Positions 24,427 to 33,485 of a stretch of 64,000 nt of DNA are shown here, one piece after another. Under the pieces are notes generated by a model. The model saw only the letters and a list, made by a program, of their open reading frames with translations, was not told the DNA's origin and made no database searches. The translations under genes were made by a program, and so were the position numbers. Source of the stretch: Candidatus Bipolaricaulota bacterium (lineage in GTDB: Bacteria; Bipolaricaulota; Bipolaricaulia; UBA7950; UBA9294); NCBI GenBank assembly GCA_028277345.1, contig JANQGM010000033.1:1-64000 (forward strand), read 5' to 3'. Position 1 is the first letter of the stretch; every line of letters begins with the position of its first letter.

Positions 24427-25770
24427 ATGAAGCGTTTATCCGCACTTACCCTTCTCTTCGTCGTCGTATTCACCCTGCTCGCTGGGGCGCAAGACGCTTG
24501 GATTCTTACCATGAATCGTGACATCGGCCCTTGGACCGTGTCTTATCTACAGCGAGGAATCGACACAGCAAGCCAGGCCGGTGCATCTGTCCTTGTGCTC
24601 ACCTTCGCGACGCCGGGAGGGCTGCTCGATTCGGCCGTTGAGGCGCGGCGCTTGCTCCTTGAGGTCGAGTTTCCAACCGTCGCCTATGTCGATGCTGAAG
24701 CGCTATCCGCCGGCGCGATGCTCGCCTTGGCCTGCGACACCATCCTGTTTGCTCCAGGAGGCGTCCTGGGTGCAGCGACGCCCGTCGTGCAGGTCGATAA
24801 CGAATTTCGCGAGGCATCCGAGAAAACCATTTCTGCCATTCGAACGCTGTTCAGAGCGTCTGCGGAGATTACCGGGCGTCCGCCTGAGGTCGCCGAGGCC
24901 ATGGTCGATCGCGACATCATTATTCCCAGTCTGATCGAGGCAGGGAAGCTGCTCACTCTGAGTTCCTCAGATGCCGCAACCTGGGGCTACTCGGAGGGCG
25001 AGGTCCCTTCGATCGACGCCTGGCTCACTGAGCAGGGATACGTGGATATCGAGCGGTTGGAGGTACGCTGGTTCGACCGCGCCGTAGATCTTCTGACATC
25101 GCCCATTCTAGCCGGCATTCTGATCGGCCTCGGACTGCTAGGCCTGATTGTCGAAATGCTTGCCCCTGGATTCGGCGTTCCCGGCCTTATTGGAATCCTC
25201 TGCTTGGGCGCCTTCTTCTGGGCTCACATTCTTGTAGGGTTTGCCGGCTGGGAATCTATCGCGTTCCTGCTTGGCGGTGTAATCGCCGTTCTCTTAGAGA
25301 TCTTCGTCTTCACCGCCGTGGACTTCGGTTTGACAGGGCTCCTTGGCTTGGTGTTGATCGGCTTTGGTTTTTATTCCGCCATGGTCGGCCCATTGACATC
25401 GCCGGCGCAGACGCTTCAAGCCGTCGCCATCGTCACCATAAGCGTGGTGGCGAGTCTTGTGCTTGGGATTGTTCTACTCACGCGCCTTCCCAAATCCCGT
25501 CTACGTTTGGGAGGTATGATTCTATCCACGGCCATTTCAGGACGTGTCTTCGGACAAGAGGTCTCGAATCGCAACGTTGTGTCCTGGGTTGGCCGAAGCG
25601 GAACTGCTGTAACGGACTTGCGCCCCATCGGTGTGGGCGAGTTCTCAGGCGAACGAACGGATGTCATCTGCGAAGAAGGGCACTTGCCAAAGGGCACGCC
25701 CATCGTTGTCATCATCGATCAGGGTTACCGGCGGGTCGTCCATCGGCATACGCCGTCGAAGGAGGGGTAG
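24427..25770 (+). CDS. nfeD: NfeD family membrane serine protease
   Basis: The 447-aa protein has a signal peptide (about 1-21) and a ClpP-class serine protease domain (about 25-210) with the nucleophile Ser94 in [13 protein letters not shown] and Lys133 as the likely general base (Ser-Lys dyad). Four to five membrane helices (about 225-350) and a C-terminal OB-fold NfeD domain (about 380-440) follow. Long NfeD proteins act with stomatin/flotillin partners in the membrane, and here floA starts 1 nt after its stop. Cleavage of membrane or stomatin-like proteins is the known family activity. Confidence 0.93.
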   Translation: MKRLSALTLLFVVVFTLLAGAQDAWILTMNRDIGPWTVSYLQRGIDTASQAGASVLVLTFATPGGLLDSAVEARRLLLEVEFPTVAYVDAEALSAGAMLALACDTILFAPGGVLGAATPVVQVDNEFREASEKTISAIRTLFRASAEITGRPPEVAEAMVDRDIIIPSLIEAGKLLTLSSSDAATWGYSEGEVPSIDAWLTEQGYVDIERLEVRWFDRAVDLLTSPILAGILIGLGLLGLIVEMLAPGFGVPGLIGILCLGAFFWAHILVGFAGWESIAFLLGGVIAVLLEIFVFTAVDFGLTGLLGLVLIGFGFYSAMVGPLTSPAQTLQAVAIVTISVVASLVLGIVLLTRLPKSRLRLGGMILSTAISGRVFGQEVSNRNVVSWVGRSGTAVTDLRPIGVGEFSGERTDVICEEGHLPKGTPIVVIIDQGYRRVVHRHTPSKEG

Positions 25771-25771
25771 T

Positions 25772-26758
25772 ATGGGCATGATTGGCTACATCGTGATTGC
25801 GGTTGCAGCACTGCTATTCATTTGGTTGTTCTTTTACTTTGTTCCGCTTGGACTCTGGGTATCGGCGCTGGCGGCCGGTGTCCCTATCGGTCCCATCACG
25901 CTGATCGGAATGCGCTTGAGGAAGGTCAATCCTCATCGCGTCATTCTCCCCATGATCGCCGCATGGAAAGCAGGGCTAAGGCTCTCGGTCTCAGACCTGG
26001 AAGCCCACTATCTTGCCGGTGGAAACGTCGAACGCGTGGCGCGGGCGCTGATCAGCGCCGACAAGGCCAGCATCGAGCTTGATTTTCAGCGCGCCGCTGC
26101 CATTGACTTGGCCGGTCGCGACGTGTACGACGCGGTCGCAATGTCCGTCAATCCCCGCGTGATTGAAACCCCGCGTGTGGGCGCCGTCGCAGCTGACGGC
26201 ATTCAGCTCTTCGCCATCGCCAAGGTGACCGTTCGCGCCAACATTGAGCGGCTCGTCGGTGGTGCGACCGAAGAGACCGTCATCGCTCGTGTCGGCGAAG
26301 GCATCGTTTCCGCCATCGGATCCGCTTCCTCACACAAGGGCGTATTGGAGAATCCTGACAATATCTCCAAACTCGTCCTTGAGAAGGGACTGGACGCCGG
26401 GACCGCCTTCGAGCTTCTATCCATCGATATCGCCGATGTCGATGTCGGGAAGAACATCGGCGCGCAACTGCAAACCGACCAAGCCGAGGCCGATCTGAAG
26501 GTAGCGAGGGCCAAGGCCGAAGAGCGGCGCGCAATGGCCGTGGCCCGAGAGCAGGAAATGTCCGCTCTGGTTCGAGAGCGCCGCGCGCTCGTTGTGGAGG
26601 CGGAAGCCGAGATTCCGCGTGCCATGGCCGAGGCGTTTCGCGAAGGCAACCTAGGAATCATGGACTACTATCGCATGAAGAACGTTCAAGCCGACACCAA
26701 GATGCGAGAAGGCTTTGCCGAATCAGACACCGCAGCTGACCAAGGTGTGGAGTCTTAA
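25772..26758 (+). CDS. floA: Flotillin-like protein FloA
   Basis: The 328-aa protein matches the FloA (UPF0365) family end to end: one membrane hairpin (about 2-45), then the signature [19 protein letters not shown] and an SPFH domain ([24 protein letters not shown]), followed by an Ala/Glu-rich coiled coil ([22 protein letters not shown]). It organises membrane microdomains and partners with NfeD. The ATG follows GAAGGAGGGGTAGT and is one base after the nfeD stop. The C-terminus overlaps the small ORF below. Confidence 0.95.
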   Translation: MGMIGYIVIAVAALLFIWLFFYFVPLGLWVSALAAGVPIGPITLIGMRLRKVNPHRVILPMIAAWKAGLRLSVSDLEAHYLAGGNVERVARALISADKASIELDFQRAAAIDLAGRDVYDAVAMSVNPRVIETPRVGAVAADGIQLFAIAKVTVRANIERLVGGATEETVIARVGEGIVSAIGSASSHKGVLENPDNISKLVLEKGLDAGTAFELLSIDIADVDVGKNIGAQLQTDQAEADLKVARAKAEERRAMAVAREQEMSALVRERRALVVEAEAEIPRAMAEAFREGNLGIMDYYRMKNVQADTKMREGFAESDTAADQGVES

Positions 26759-26913
26759 TGCTCAAACGACCGAGCGTCGCCGCCATTCTGAAGAAGGTTC
26801 TCGTGGAGGATCCGCGCTTGGCCATCGCGTTCGTTGAGACGCTTGGACCTCCGCCGGGACTGGCCCGCCCCACCCCATCGGAGATTGGGACGACAGAGAC
26901 TGACGAATCCTGA
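26758..26913 (+). CDS. Small coupled ORF after floA (51 aa)
   Basis: This ORF is too short for the track. Its ATG shares one base with the floA stop (TAATG), so it would be translated by re-initiation. The product starts basic ([15 protein letters not shown]) with an amphipathic helix and a Pro-rich, acidic tail; it has no membrane segment. No family is recognised. Coupling to floA suggests a role in the same microdomain system, but the ORF could also be fortuitous. Confidence 0.5.
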   Translation: MLKRPSVAAILKKVLVEDPRLAIAFVETLGPPPGLARPTPSEIGTTETDES

Positions 26914-27067
26914 ACTGCCGCATTGCTGCCCGGGCATCGAGGGGATGCGAAAGCAGCCGCTCGGGCGGCAATTGCGCATCGGTCCTGAGCCAAGCATACT
27001 TGTGGAGTGCGTACGATCGCCGATGTCCCAAAGACGTCGGTCCTTCTTTTGGAGCGTGGAGAACAAC

Positions 27068-28342
27068 ATGACAAGCGTGCCCTTTGACTTGATCTGCACA
27101 GGATGCGGTGCGACGTACGATCCTCCACGCCTTCACTGCGATCGATGTGATGCGTTGCTGCGCTCGCGTCATGCTTCAGTTACGTTCGATCCTCATGATC
27201 GACCCGACTTGTTCGCCTTTCAGGATTGGATTCCCCCGTCGAAAGCGTGCCAAATCCCTATAGGATCATCGGTCTATCGCTCCGTGGGATTGGCGGATGC
27301 GTTGGGGCTGTCGAATCTGGCCATCGCCTTCAGCGGCTACGCGCCGTCCATTGGCGCCGCCAACCCCACGGGATCCTTCAAGGACTTCGAGGCCATTCCA
27401 ACGATGCTCTATTACCGCGAGCACGGGATCGACGCCTTGATCCTCGCTTCAGCAGGAAACACGGCACGCGCCTTCGCCTATGCCGCGATCCAGCTTGATT
27501 ACCCCGTCATCATCGTCGTTCCCGAACGTGCTGTGCCACAACTGTCCATTCCTTGCCCGCCAACGGATGCCGTCTGTTTGATCGCCCTTGAAGCGTGCGA
27601 TGACTACGCGACCGCCATTCGAGAAGCTGCTCGAATCGGAACGGTACTGGGGGTGGCCAATGAAGGTGGCGCACGCAATGTCGCCCGACGAGACGGCATG
27701 TCCACGGCCATTCTGGAATACGCAAGAACGCTGAACGCCCTGCCCGACCACTACGTGCAGGCAATCGGAAGCGGAACCGGCGCGATTGCAACGTGGGAAG
27801 CCACACAGCGCTTGCTTGACGCAGGCCTTGGAGACCACTTGCCGACGCTGCATCTCTCACAAAACGCGCCCTTCACGCCCATCCATGACGCATGGTCCAA
27901 GGGAACTCCCATTCGGCCCGATGACCACGTCGAAGAACAGCTTGAGCGAATCGAGCGAATCGACGCCCACGTTCTAGCGAACCGGACGCCGCCCTACGAT
28001 GTTCCCGGAGGAGTTCGCGATGCACTGACCGCGACCAACGGCCGGACCTACGCGATCTCCAATGCCGAAGCACGAGAGGCCGCCGACCTCTTCCTGCGTT
28101 CGGAGGGCCTTCCGATCGGTCCCGCCGCCAGCGTTGCCGCCGCATCGCTGCGACACGCTGTCCGCACAGGCGCCATCGCCAGCAGCGATGCCGTCATGCT
28201 GCACATCACTGGAAACAGCGATCTTCTTCTGAAACAGGACTTCCAGATGCATCCTATCGTTCCTCGATGGATCGTTCGCCCTGAGGCGTTGACCGATAAC
28301 CGCATTCTTGAAGAGAAGATTCGGCTAGCGCACTGGTTATAA
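27068..28342 (+). CDS. PLP-dependent threonine synthase-like enzyme
   Basis: The 424-aa protein starts at the ATG after GTGGAGAACAAC, not at the upstream track start. An N-terminal zinc-ribbon (Cys10/13 and Cys24/27) precedes a fold type II PLP domain, with Schiff-base Lys105 in NPTGSFKDFEA and a phosphate-binding motif SAGNTARAFAYAA. This is the layout of threonine synthase and cysteate synthase. The SGYAPSIGA segment resembles cysteate synthase-like proteins, so the substrate is not certain. It lies downstream of floA but with its own 154-bp gap. Confidence 0.8.
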   Translation: MTSVPFDLICTGCGATYDPPRLHCDRCDALLRSRHASVTFDPHDRPDLFAFQDWIPPSKACQIPIGSSVYRSVGLADALGLSNLAIAFSGYAPSIGAANPTGSFKDFEAIPTMLYYREHGIDALILASAGNTARAFAYAAIQLDYPVIIVVPERAVPQLSIPCPPTDAVCLIALEACDDYATAIREAARIGTVLGVANEGGARNVARRDGMSTAILEYARTLNALPDHYVQAIGSGTGAIATWEATQRLLDAGLGDHLPTLHLSQNAPFTPIHDAWSKGTPIRPDDHVEEQLERIERIDAHVLANRTPPYDVPGGVRDALTATNGRTYAISNAEAREAADLFLRSEGLPIGPAASVAAASLRHAVRTGAIASSDAVMLHITGNSDLLLKQDFQMHPIVPRWIVRPEALTDNRILEEKIRLAHWL

Positions 28343-28446
28343 ACTCACGTCTATGCAGATACCAAACTTCCGTTTCGCTTCATCATGGATTTAGAAGAAG
28401 TTGATAACACTTCGAGCGATAATTGGATCCGCCGTCAGATCGTAGA

Positions 28447-28482
28447 TTGGGGCAGATGAAATGAGGTTTTCATCTGCCCCAA
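28447..28482. terminator. 15-bp perfect hairpin, bidirectional terminator
   Basis: TTGGGGCAGATGAAA pairs perfectly with TTTCATCTGCCCCAA around a 6-nt loop. It sits between the convergent PLP-enzyme gene and the secreted protein gene. The T-tract is weak on both sides. Confidence 0.75.
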
Positions 28483-28514
28483 CTATAAAATGCTCAAACG
28501 CAGCAACTATCGAA

Positions 28515-28949
28515 CTAGATGTCCTCCGTCACGCCAGGAAGCGTAGACTTCATTGCATTTGTGTAATTCCTCACGTATCTCCTACGCTGACTACGCGACA
28601 TCGAACTAGTGTGGTTTCTGTAGATCTGTGAAGGCGTCGGCACACCCACGCCGCCAGAAGGAAAAGAAATCAATCGATATCGATCCCAGTCATCCCGATC
28701 ATCGATTTCTTGTGCAATGTTTCGGCGATGCTGGGTAGTAGTCAGGCTGGTATCCCGGCTGTAACGATTTCGAGCCATCGAGTTTATTGCATTGTTCCCG
28801 TTATTATACCGCTCACTGTTCGACCAGCCTGTGCGGAAACCCAGCGAACGAGCATTCCAAACACTGCGATTTCCGCCAAATGCTGAAATCCCAACTGCAA
28901 TGACCAACAATGCCGCCATCGCGACCATCATTCTTCGGCTTCTGAGCAT
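28515..28949 (-). CDS. Secreted Arg/Asn-rich protein
   Basis: The 144-aa protein has a signal peptide (MVAMAALLVIAVGISAFG after a basic start). The mature part is polar and rich in Arg, Asn and Ser (NSMARNRYSRDTSL, SRSQRRRYVRNYTNAMKS), with no recognised family. AAGGATGGTGAAGT precedes the ATG. Unusually, the gene follows a ~260-bp AT-rich upstream tract unlike the rest of the window, which may hold its regulation or signal recent arrival. Confidence 0.55.
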   Translation of the reverse strand: MLRSRRMMVAMAALLVIAVGISAFGGNRSVWNARSLGFRTGWSNSERYNNGNNAINSMARNRYSRDTSLTTTQHRRNIAQEIDDRDDWDRYRLISFPSGGVGVPTPSQIYRNHTSSMSRSQRRRYVRNYTNAMKSTLPGVTEDI

Positions 28950-29208
28950 ACTTCACCATCCTTAAGATTAGATGTCAGGAGTATACATCATCGATCACCA
29001 TGTGACACATATTTTAGCAGAAACAGTTCCATGATTTCTTTATATTTATTATATAACCGATGAATATATCATTATTTTAATTATTTCCTATATCAAACAC
29101 ACCCATACATGTTTCAGTACGAAACGGGTTGATTATCGCAATTAGTTGCTTGATGATGCATCATCAAATACGTCAAGAGGACGTGAATCTATGAACTGAA
29201 GGAGTGGG
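28950..29208. other. AT-rich intergenic tract
   Basis: A ~260-bp tract is visibly AT-rich (TTATATTTATTATATAACC, TATATCATTATTTTAATTA). No ORF or structured RNA is recognised. It could contain an UP-element-rich promoter or a protein-binding region for the divergent genes. Confidence 0.45.
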
Positions 29209-29361
29209 ATGCAGCAGGACAAAGAAACAAAGAACCAACTTGCGTATCGCACACTAGGCGAGGATTGGATCTCCGTGATCATTGGATTGGCGATCGTCCT
29301 CGTCGTTTTCCTGTTCTCTATCACCTCGATTCCGTGGCCGCTGTTTGGGGTGTTCGCATGA
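29209..29361 (+). CDS. 50-aa single-TM partner of the YeiH exporter
   Basis: This ORF is missing from the track. The ATG follows GAAGGAGTGGG and the stop overlaps the exporter start as ATGA. The product is a short acidic head, then TLGEDWISVIIGLAIVLVV, a single membrane helix with the E-D-W motif that, in other bacteria, forms the N-terminus of longer YeiH-family exporters. Here it is a separate coupled protein. It probably assembles with the exporter. Confidence 0.75.
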   Translation: MQQDKETKNQLAYRTLGEDWISVIIGLAIVLVVFLFSITSIPWPLFGVFA

Positions 29362-30425
29362 TCGATCGACCAAACGCTTCCAAGCGCCTCGGCTTGTGGA
29401 TTGGCTTGGTTATGATCGGCATCGCGGCGATCGTGATCGCGGAGCTGGACGCGGGAATCTCAGCCTGGTTCAAGGGACAAGGGCTTGGGAAAAACCCGTT
29501 GGAGTACCCGCTCATCGCCGTGGCGCTGGGCTTGCTCGTCAACGGGATCCTGCGCGCCACTCGCACGCATGCCACCCTCGAACCGGCCATGAAGACGGAG
29601 CTGTTTCTCAAGATCGGCCTTATCCTCATGGGCGCGCGGCTGGACATCACTCAGATACTCAGCCAAGGCGCTGGCGGGCTGATTCAGGCCCTCATCATGG
29701 TGACGTCCGTCTTCTTCTTCACCTGGTGGATCGGCACCAAGCTCCGAGTCAACGAACAGCTAAAAGCGGTCATGGCGTCCGCTGTTTCCATCTGCGGCGT
29801 TTCCGCCGCCATCGCCGCCGCAGGCGCCGTCGTGGCGAAAAAGAAAGAGATCACCTACGTCACCGCCCTCGTCATCTTCACAGCCATTCCGCTGATGGTC
29901 GCCATGCCGTGGATTGCTCAAGCCCTCGGCCTGCCCGCTGATATTGCGGGAGCGTGGTTTGGTGGCAATATCGACACGACGGCCGCCGTCGTCGGCGCCG
30001 GCACTATCCATGGAGAGTCAGCTCAAGCCGTCGCGACCGTGGTGAAGATGTCCCAGAACGCGCTGATCGGCATCGCCACCTTCCTCCTCGCGCTTTATTT
30101 TATCGTTCGTGTCGAGAAGAAGCCGGACGAGAAACCGAGCGCCTTCATGATCTGGCACCGCTTCCCGAAGTTCGTCTTGGGCTTCGTGTTCGTCTCCATC
30201 CTAGCGTCGTTTGGCATCTTCAGCACTGAGATCGTCAGCGCCTTGAAGACGCTCTCCAAATGGGCGTTTGCGATGGCCTTCTTCTCCATCGGCCTTGAAC
30301 TCTCTGTCCGGGAGCTTGGCAAGATGGGGTGGCGACCGCTCGTGGTGTACGGTGCAGCCACCGTCTTCAATACCGTGTTGGCCCTCGGCGTCGCCTGGGT
30401 TGTCTTCGGCACACTCGGATTCTGA
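29358..30425 (+). CDS. YeiH/UPF0324 family putative sulfate exporter
   Basis: The 355-aa protein starts at the ATG overlapping the small partner gene. It is an integral membrane protein with about ten hydrophobic segments and the family motifs GARLDITQIL (about residue 95), VASAVSICGVSAAIAAAGAV and WFGGNIDTTAAVVGAG, typical of the Cons_hypoth698/UPF0324 family annotated as a putative sulfate exporter. The family function is weakly established. It ends 6 bp from the convergent DppB-type permease. Confidence 0.88.
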   Translation: MIDRPNASKRLGLWIGLVMIGIAAIVIAELDAGISAWFKGQGLGKNPLEYPLIAVALGLLVNGILRATRTHATLEPAMKTELFLKIGLILMGARLDITQILSQGAGGLIQALIMVTSVFFFTWWIGTKLRVNEQLKAVMASAVSICGVSAAIAAAGAVVAKKKEITYVTALVIFTAIPLMVAMPWIAQALGLPADIAGAWFGGNIDTTAAVVGAGTIHGESAQAVATVVKMSQNALIGIATFLLALYFIVRVEKKPDEKPSAFMIWHRFPKFVLGFVFVSILASFGIFSTEIVSALKTLSKWAFAMAFFSIGLELSVRELGKMGWRPLVVYGAATVFNTVLALGVAWVVFGTLGF

Positions 30426-30431
30426 ATTCGC

Positions 30432-31439
30432 CTATCCGTAACGAATGCGGGGATCGGCAATCGCGAGGCCAAGGTCGGCCAAGAGATTGCCCACAACCAG
30501 CACAACCGAGTAAAAGAGCATGGTCGCCCCCAACAACGCGGGATCCTGATGCGAAACCGCTCGATAGACCCAATTCCCGTAGGTGCGTATACCGAACATA
30601 CTGCTTACCAGAAACGCATTGACAAGCACCGTGGGCAGCATCATTCCGATGGTGCTGATCAGCGGATTCAAGGCATTGCGAAGAATGTGTTTGCGATAGA
30701 TGCGCGTCCCGCGAAGCCCTTTCCCGCGGGCGGTGACGATGTAGTTCTCTCCAAGCGTCTCCCGAATGCTGGATCGAAATACCTTGACGGCCACGACAAA
30801 GACCGGAATTCCAACCATGATCCATAGCGGGAGCATATGCAGGACACAACTCACGAATTTCCCCCACGACATGGAACATCCCGCATACGCATAACCGCAG
30901 AGTCCCCACATTGTAGAGCGAGCCATGAGGGAATCTCCGACGCGGCCGTAGAAGGCCAAGAAGGCGCCCGCCATGTAAAAACCCGGCATGGCCAGCATGG
31001 GCATGCCAATCACATTGACAGCCCCATAGAGCCACGCCCCACGTCGCGATGCCGACACCATGCCCACGGGAATGGCGACAAGCCAGGCAATGAGAACGGC
31101 AACGCCCGAGATCAGCAGCGTGTTGGTGATCGGACCGCCCATTCGGAAGAACTCGTTGCGAATGGGGGCCTGCAAATAGAGCGAGTATCCGAAATCCCCA
31201 CGGAACAGAACCCGTCCGTACCATCTCACGAATTGCACCGTCCAATGTTTGTTCAGACCATAGGCCTCACCCAAGGCCTCGTGGGTCTCGTCAACCGGCA
31301 GCCCGGCCAAGGCGATACCGATTTTCATCGGCGTGAAGAAATCGCCCGGCAGGATTAGCATAATCACGAAATTGAAGAAGGCGGCCCAGGAAATGATCAA
31401 AAAAGCAAGCAAGGTGCGCTTGAGTAAATACTTCAACAC
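30432..31439 (-). CDS. DppB/OppB-type ABC permease
   Basis: The 335-aa protein has six predicted membrane helices and the permease signature RDTLGENYIVTARGKGLRG-type EAA loop (SSIRETLGENYIVTARGKGL). Length and motifs match DppB-family permeases for peptides or nickel. It uses GTG after CGGAGTCAATC. The usual partner permease, ATPases and binding protein are absent nearby, so it is an orphan unless they lie elsewhere. The substrate is unknown. Confidence 0.88.
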   Translation of the reverse strand: MLKYLLKRTLLAFLIISWAAFFNFVIMLILPGDFFTPMKIGIALAGLPVDETHEALGEAYGLNKHWTVQFVRWYGRVLFRGDFGYSLYLQAPIRNEFFRMGGPITNTLLISGVAVLIAWLVAIPVGMVSASRRGAWLYGAVNVIGMPMLAMPGFYMAGAFLAFYGRVGDSLMARSTMWGLCGYAYAGCSMSWGKFVSCVLHMLPLWIMVGIPVFVVAVKVFRSSIRETLGENYIVTARGKGLRGTRIYRKHILRNALNPLISTIGMMLPTVLVNAFLVSSMFGIRTYGNWVYRAVSHQDPALLGATMLFYSVVLVVGNLLADLGLAIADPRIRYG

Positions 31440-31560
31440 GATTGACTCCGTTCAGGCCGACTCGTCGTGACAGAGGGTGTTTCCGCTCTTTTCGATCGAT
31501 TTCCATACATAGTATCATAAGGAAATGTGAAAACTCGATCATGCGAACCTAGGAGGACTC

Positions 31561-31944
31561 ATGAATCAACAGCCAGCTTCCGTTCCCAAAGAAACCCTTG
31601 AGGAACGGCGCTCCCGTGAGATCGTGAAGGCAGCCGCCCGGAATCTCGCTCGAGGAAGCGGATGGATGAAGTTTCTCGCCATTCTCACGATCATCAGCTC
31701 GATCACAAGCCTCATCTTTCAGTGGTGGACCGTCTTCTATCTCTGGATCACGCTATGGACAGCCTTCCTGCTGTTTCACTCGGCGTCGCTTGTCGGACAG
31801 GCTGCTGAATTCGGAGAAGCGACGAAATTGAACGAAGCAATGGATCGGCTCCGTCTCTATTTCAAGATCTCGGGGATCGTCGCGGTCATCGGCTTACTCG
31901 TCGGCCTTTTCACCCTGATTGTCACAGCCCCTTGGATAGGCTAG
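31561..31944 (+). CDS. Membrane protein, DUF5362-like
   Basis: The 127-aa protein has a charged N-terminal helix (about 35 residues) and three predicted membrane segments (about 37-54, 58-80 and 102-122). The pattern resembles DUF5362-type proteins. The ribosome site CTAGGAGGACTC is excellent. It is divergent from the DppB-type gene and convergent with the 32046 gene. Function unknown. Confidence 0.65.
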   Translation: MNQQPASVPKETLEERRSREIVKAAARNLARGSGWMKFLAILTIISSITSLIFQWWTVFYLWITLWTAFLLFHSASLVGQAAEFGEATKLNEAMDRLRLYFKISGIVAVIGLLVGLFTLIVTAPWIG

Positions 31945-32045
31945 AGAGCCGACCTCCTGCCAGCTGAAGAGTCCGTATCCCGCTCTTTCCATAGTCTTCG
32001 ACAGCCTGCATTCAGTCCGTAGCCATCGTGGATGGAGCATCGCGA

Positions 32046-32744
32046 TCAATCCGTCTTGCTGCGCATCGCTTGAATGGCCGCCCGCCACTCAAACCCTTCG
32101 GGAGCAATCGTGATCGCCTTTTCCATCACCAGCAAGAGGCCGATCACGCACCCCTTCTGAGCCATTTGCTTGAACTCGGAGTCGATGAAAAACAGCCCCG
32201 CATAGGAGAGAACGGATGCCAGCAACAGAAACGTATTCCAATAGAACACCCAGTGCGGAATCGACGACCGCAACTCAACCAGGAAGAAGAGGGCAAAGAA
32301 GAACATCGTTCCAAACAAGATGCCCATGCCGATCGAATGCCAGAGATGGTTCAAGTCATTCGGCGTGATGGCAACGAAGAAACCGATGCTCCCAACGAAC
32401 GCGAGAAACGCTTTCACCGATCGATTCCGGAGTGCCCGATTGACCACATAGCGAACTCCAATCAGCAAGATGGCGACGCCACTGGCGATCAATCCCGCGG
32501 AAAAAACGAGGCGAGAGAGCAGATTGCCTCGTCCCTCTTCGGTCAGGATTTGGCCGAACCGGCTAAACGGCGTATGCCAGAAGCTGAAGGGATCGCGGTA
32601 GAAGAAGAGCGCCACAATGAGCATGACGGGAATGATGAGACAGACGAAAAAGAACAGCTTGCTGATCTCGGGGTCATACGACGGCCTCCGGTCCCCGGAC
32701 GGCGTCGGACCGAATTCTTCCTTGACGTTCGGAACGAGATTCAT
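32046..32744 (-). CDS. Six-helix membrane protein, DUF998-like
   Basis: The 232-aa protein has about six membrane helices, beginning at residue 29 (KLFFFVCLIIPVMLIVALFF), and a conserved-looking loop TPNDLNHLWHSIGMGILFG. This layout is close to DUF998/frpC-like membrane proteins. There is no enzyme motif. The ATG follows a weak site. The gene is probably monocistronic. Function unknown. Confidence 0.65.
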   Translation of the reverse strand: MNLVPNVKEEFGPTPSGDRRPSYDPEISKLFFFVCLIIPVMLIVALFFYRDPFSFWHTPFSRFGQILTEEGRGNLLSRLVFSAGLIASGVAILLIGVRYVVNRALRNRSVKAFLAFVGSIGFFVAITPNDLNHLWHSIGMGILFGTMFFFALFFLVELRSSIPHWVFYWNTFLLLASVLSYAGLFFIDSEFKQMAQKGCVIGLLLVMEKAITIAPEGFEWRAAIQAMRSKTD

Positions 32745-32870
32745 GGTTCCCCCCTACCTCGCTTCGTACTGACTCCAGCTACATCCACAGTTTACCATAC
32801 CTCGCCGCGGGATCGACGGCCAACACGCGCAGCGAGCGGCTTCAGATCACGAAAATGACGGAGGCAGATC

Positions 32871-33440
32871 GTGAGAATCCGAAAGGCAATCGCAAACGAC
32901 GTTGCCGGCATTCGTCGGTTGCTTGATGAGCAGAATACGTTTAACACGGAGCTTCAACCCACGGTGTTCCGGAGAAGCTCAGTGCCAAGCCTGCGCGTCG
33001 AATCCATCTTCGACGATGAAGCATCGCAGATGTGGGTCGCTGAATGCCAAGGGCGACTGGTGGGATTCATCGAGTTTCCCATCCGGGAAACCAAGAACCT
33101 CCCCGTTCTGGTCCCGCGAACGTACGTATACATTCAGGAGCTCATCGTGTCCGAAGCATGGCAATCCCGCGGCGTTGGGACTGAATTGATGGAGGCCGCT
33201 CGGTCGTGGACACGCGATCACGGAATACGATCTCTGCGCACATCGGTGGTTCCCCATAATGAGTCCGCTCTCGCCTTCTATCGACGGCAGGGGTTCGACG
33301 ATCTTTATGGTAACCATCGAAGCCTCCCTATAAGGCATCCCTGCAGAGGTATGAGCGACGCGGGGCACCCTCGACCGCGAACCGATGAGGCCCTTCTCTC
33401 CTCTACTGTCTCGCAGGCAAAGAAGCTGCCATGCGTGTGA
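32871..33440 (+). pseudogene. GNAT acetyltransferase with 3' frameshift
   Basis: The GTG start after ACGGAGGCAGATC opens a normal GNAT: AIANDVAGIRRLLDEQN, IQELIVSEAWQSRGVGTELMEAARSW (acetyl-CoA loop) and LAFYRRQGFDDLY. Deleting one G at 33309-33311 restores the expected ending LYVTIEASL followed by stop at 33331. The given frame instead reads on for about 38 unrelated residues. Either a single-base insertion has changed the C-terminus or this is an assembly error. The enzyme core is complete. Confidence 0.75.
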
Positions 33441-33485
33441 GAGGTTTTACAGTCACCTACACTCATCCCACAGAGGAGTACCGCA

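Noticed and set aside
26244-26661. Long minus-strand and alternative frames over floA
   Set aside because: GC-rich coding sequence gives long open shadow frames; floA is unambiguous.
32028-32858. 276-aa plus-strand ORF over the 32046 membrane protein
   Set aside because: The minus-strand product has six clear membrane helices; the plus ORF is rich in charged residues, as expected of an antisense frame of hydrophobic sequence.
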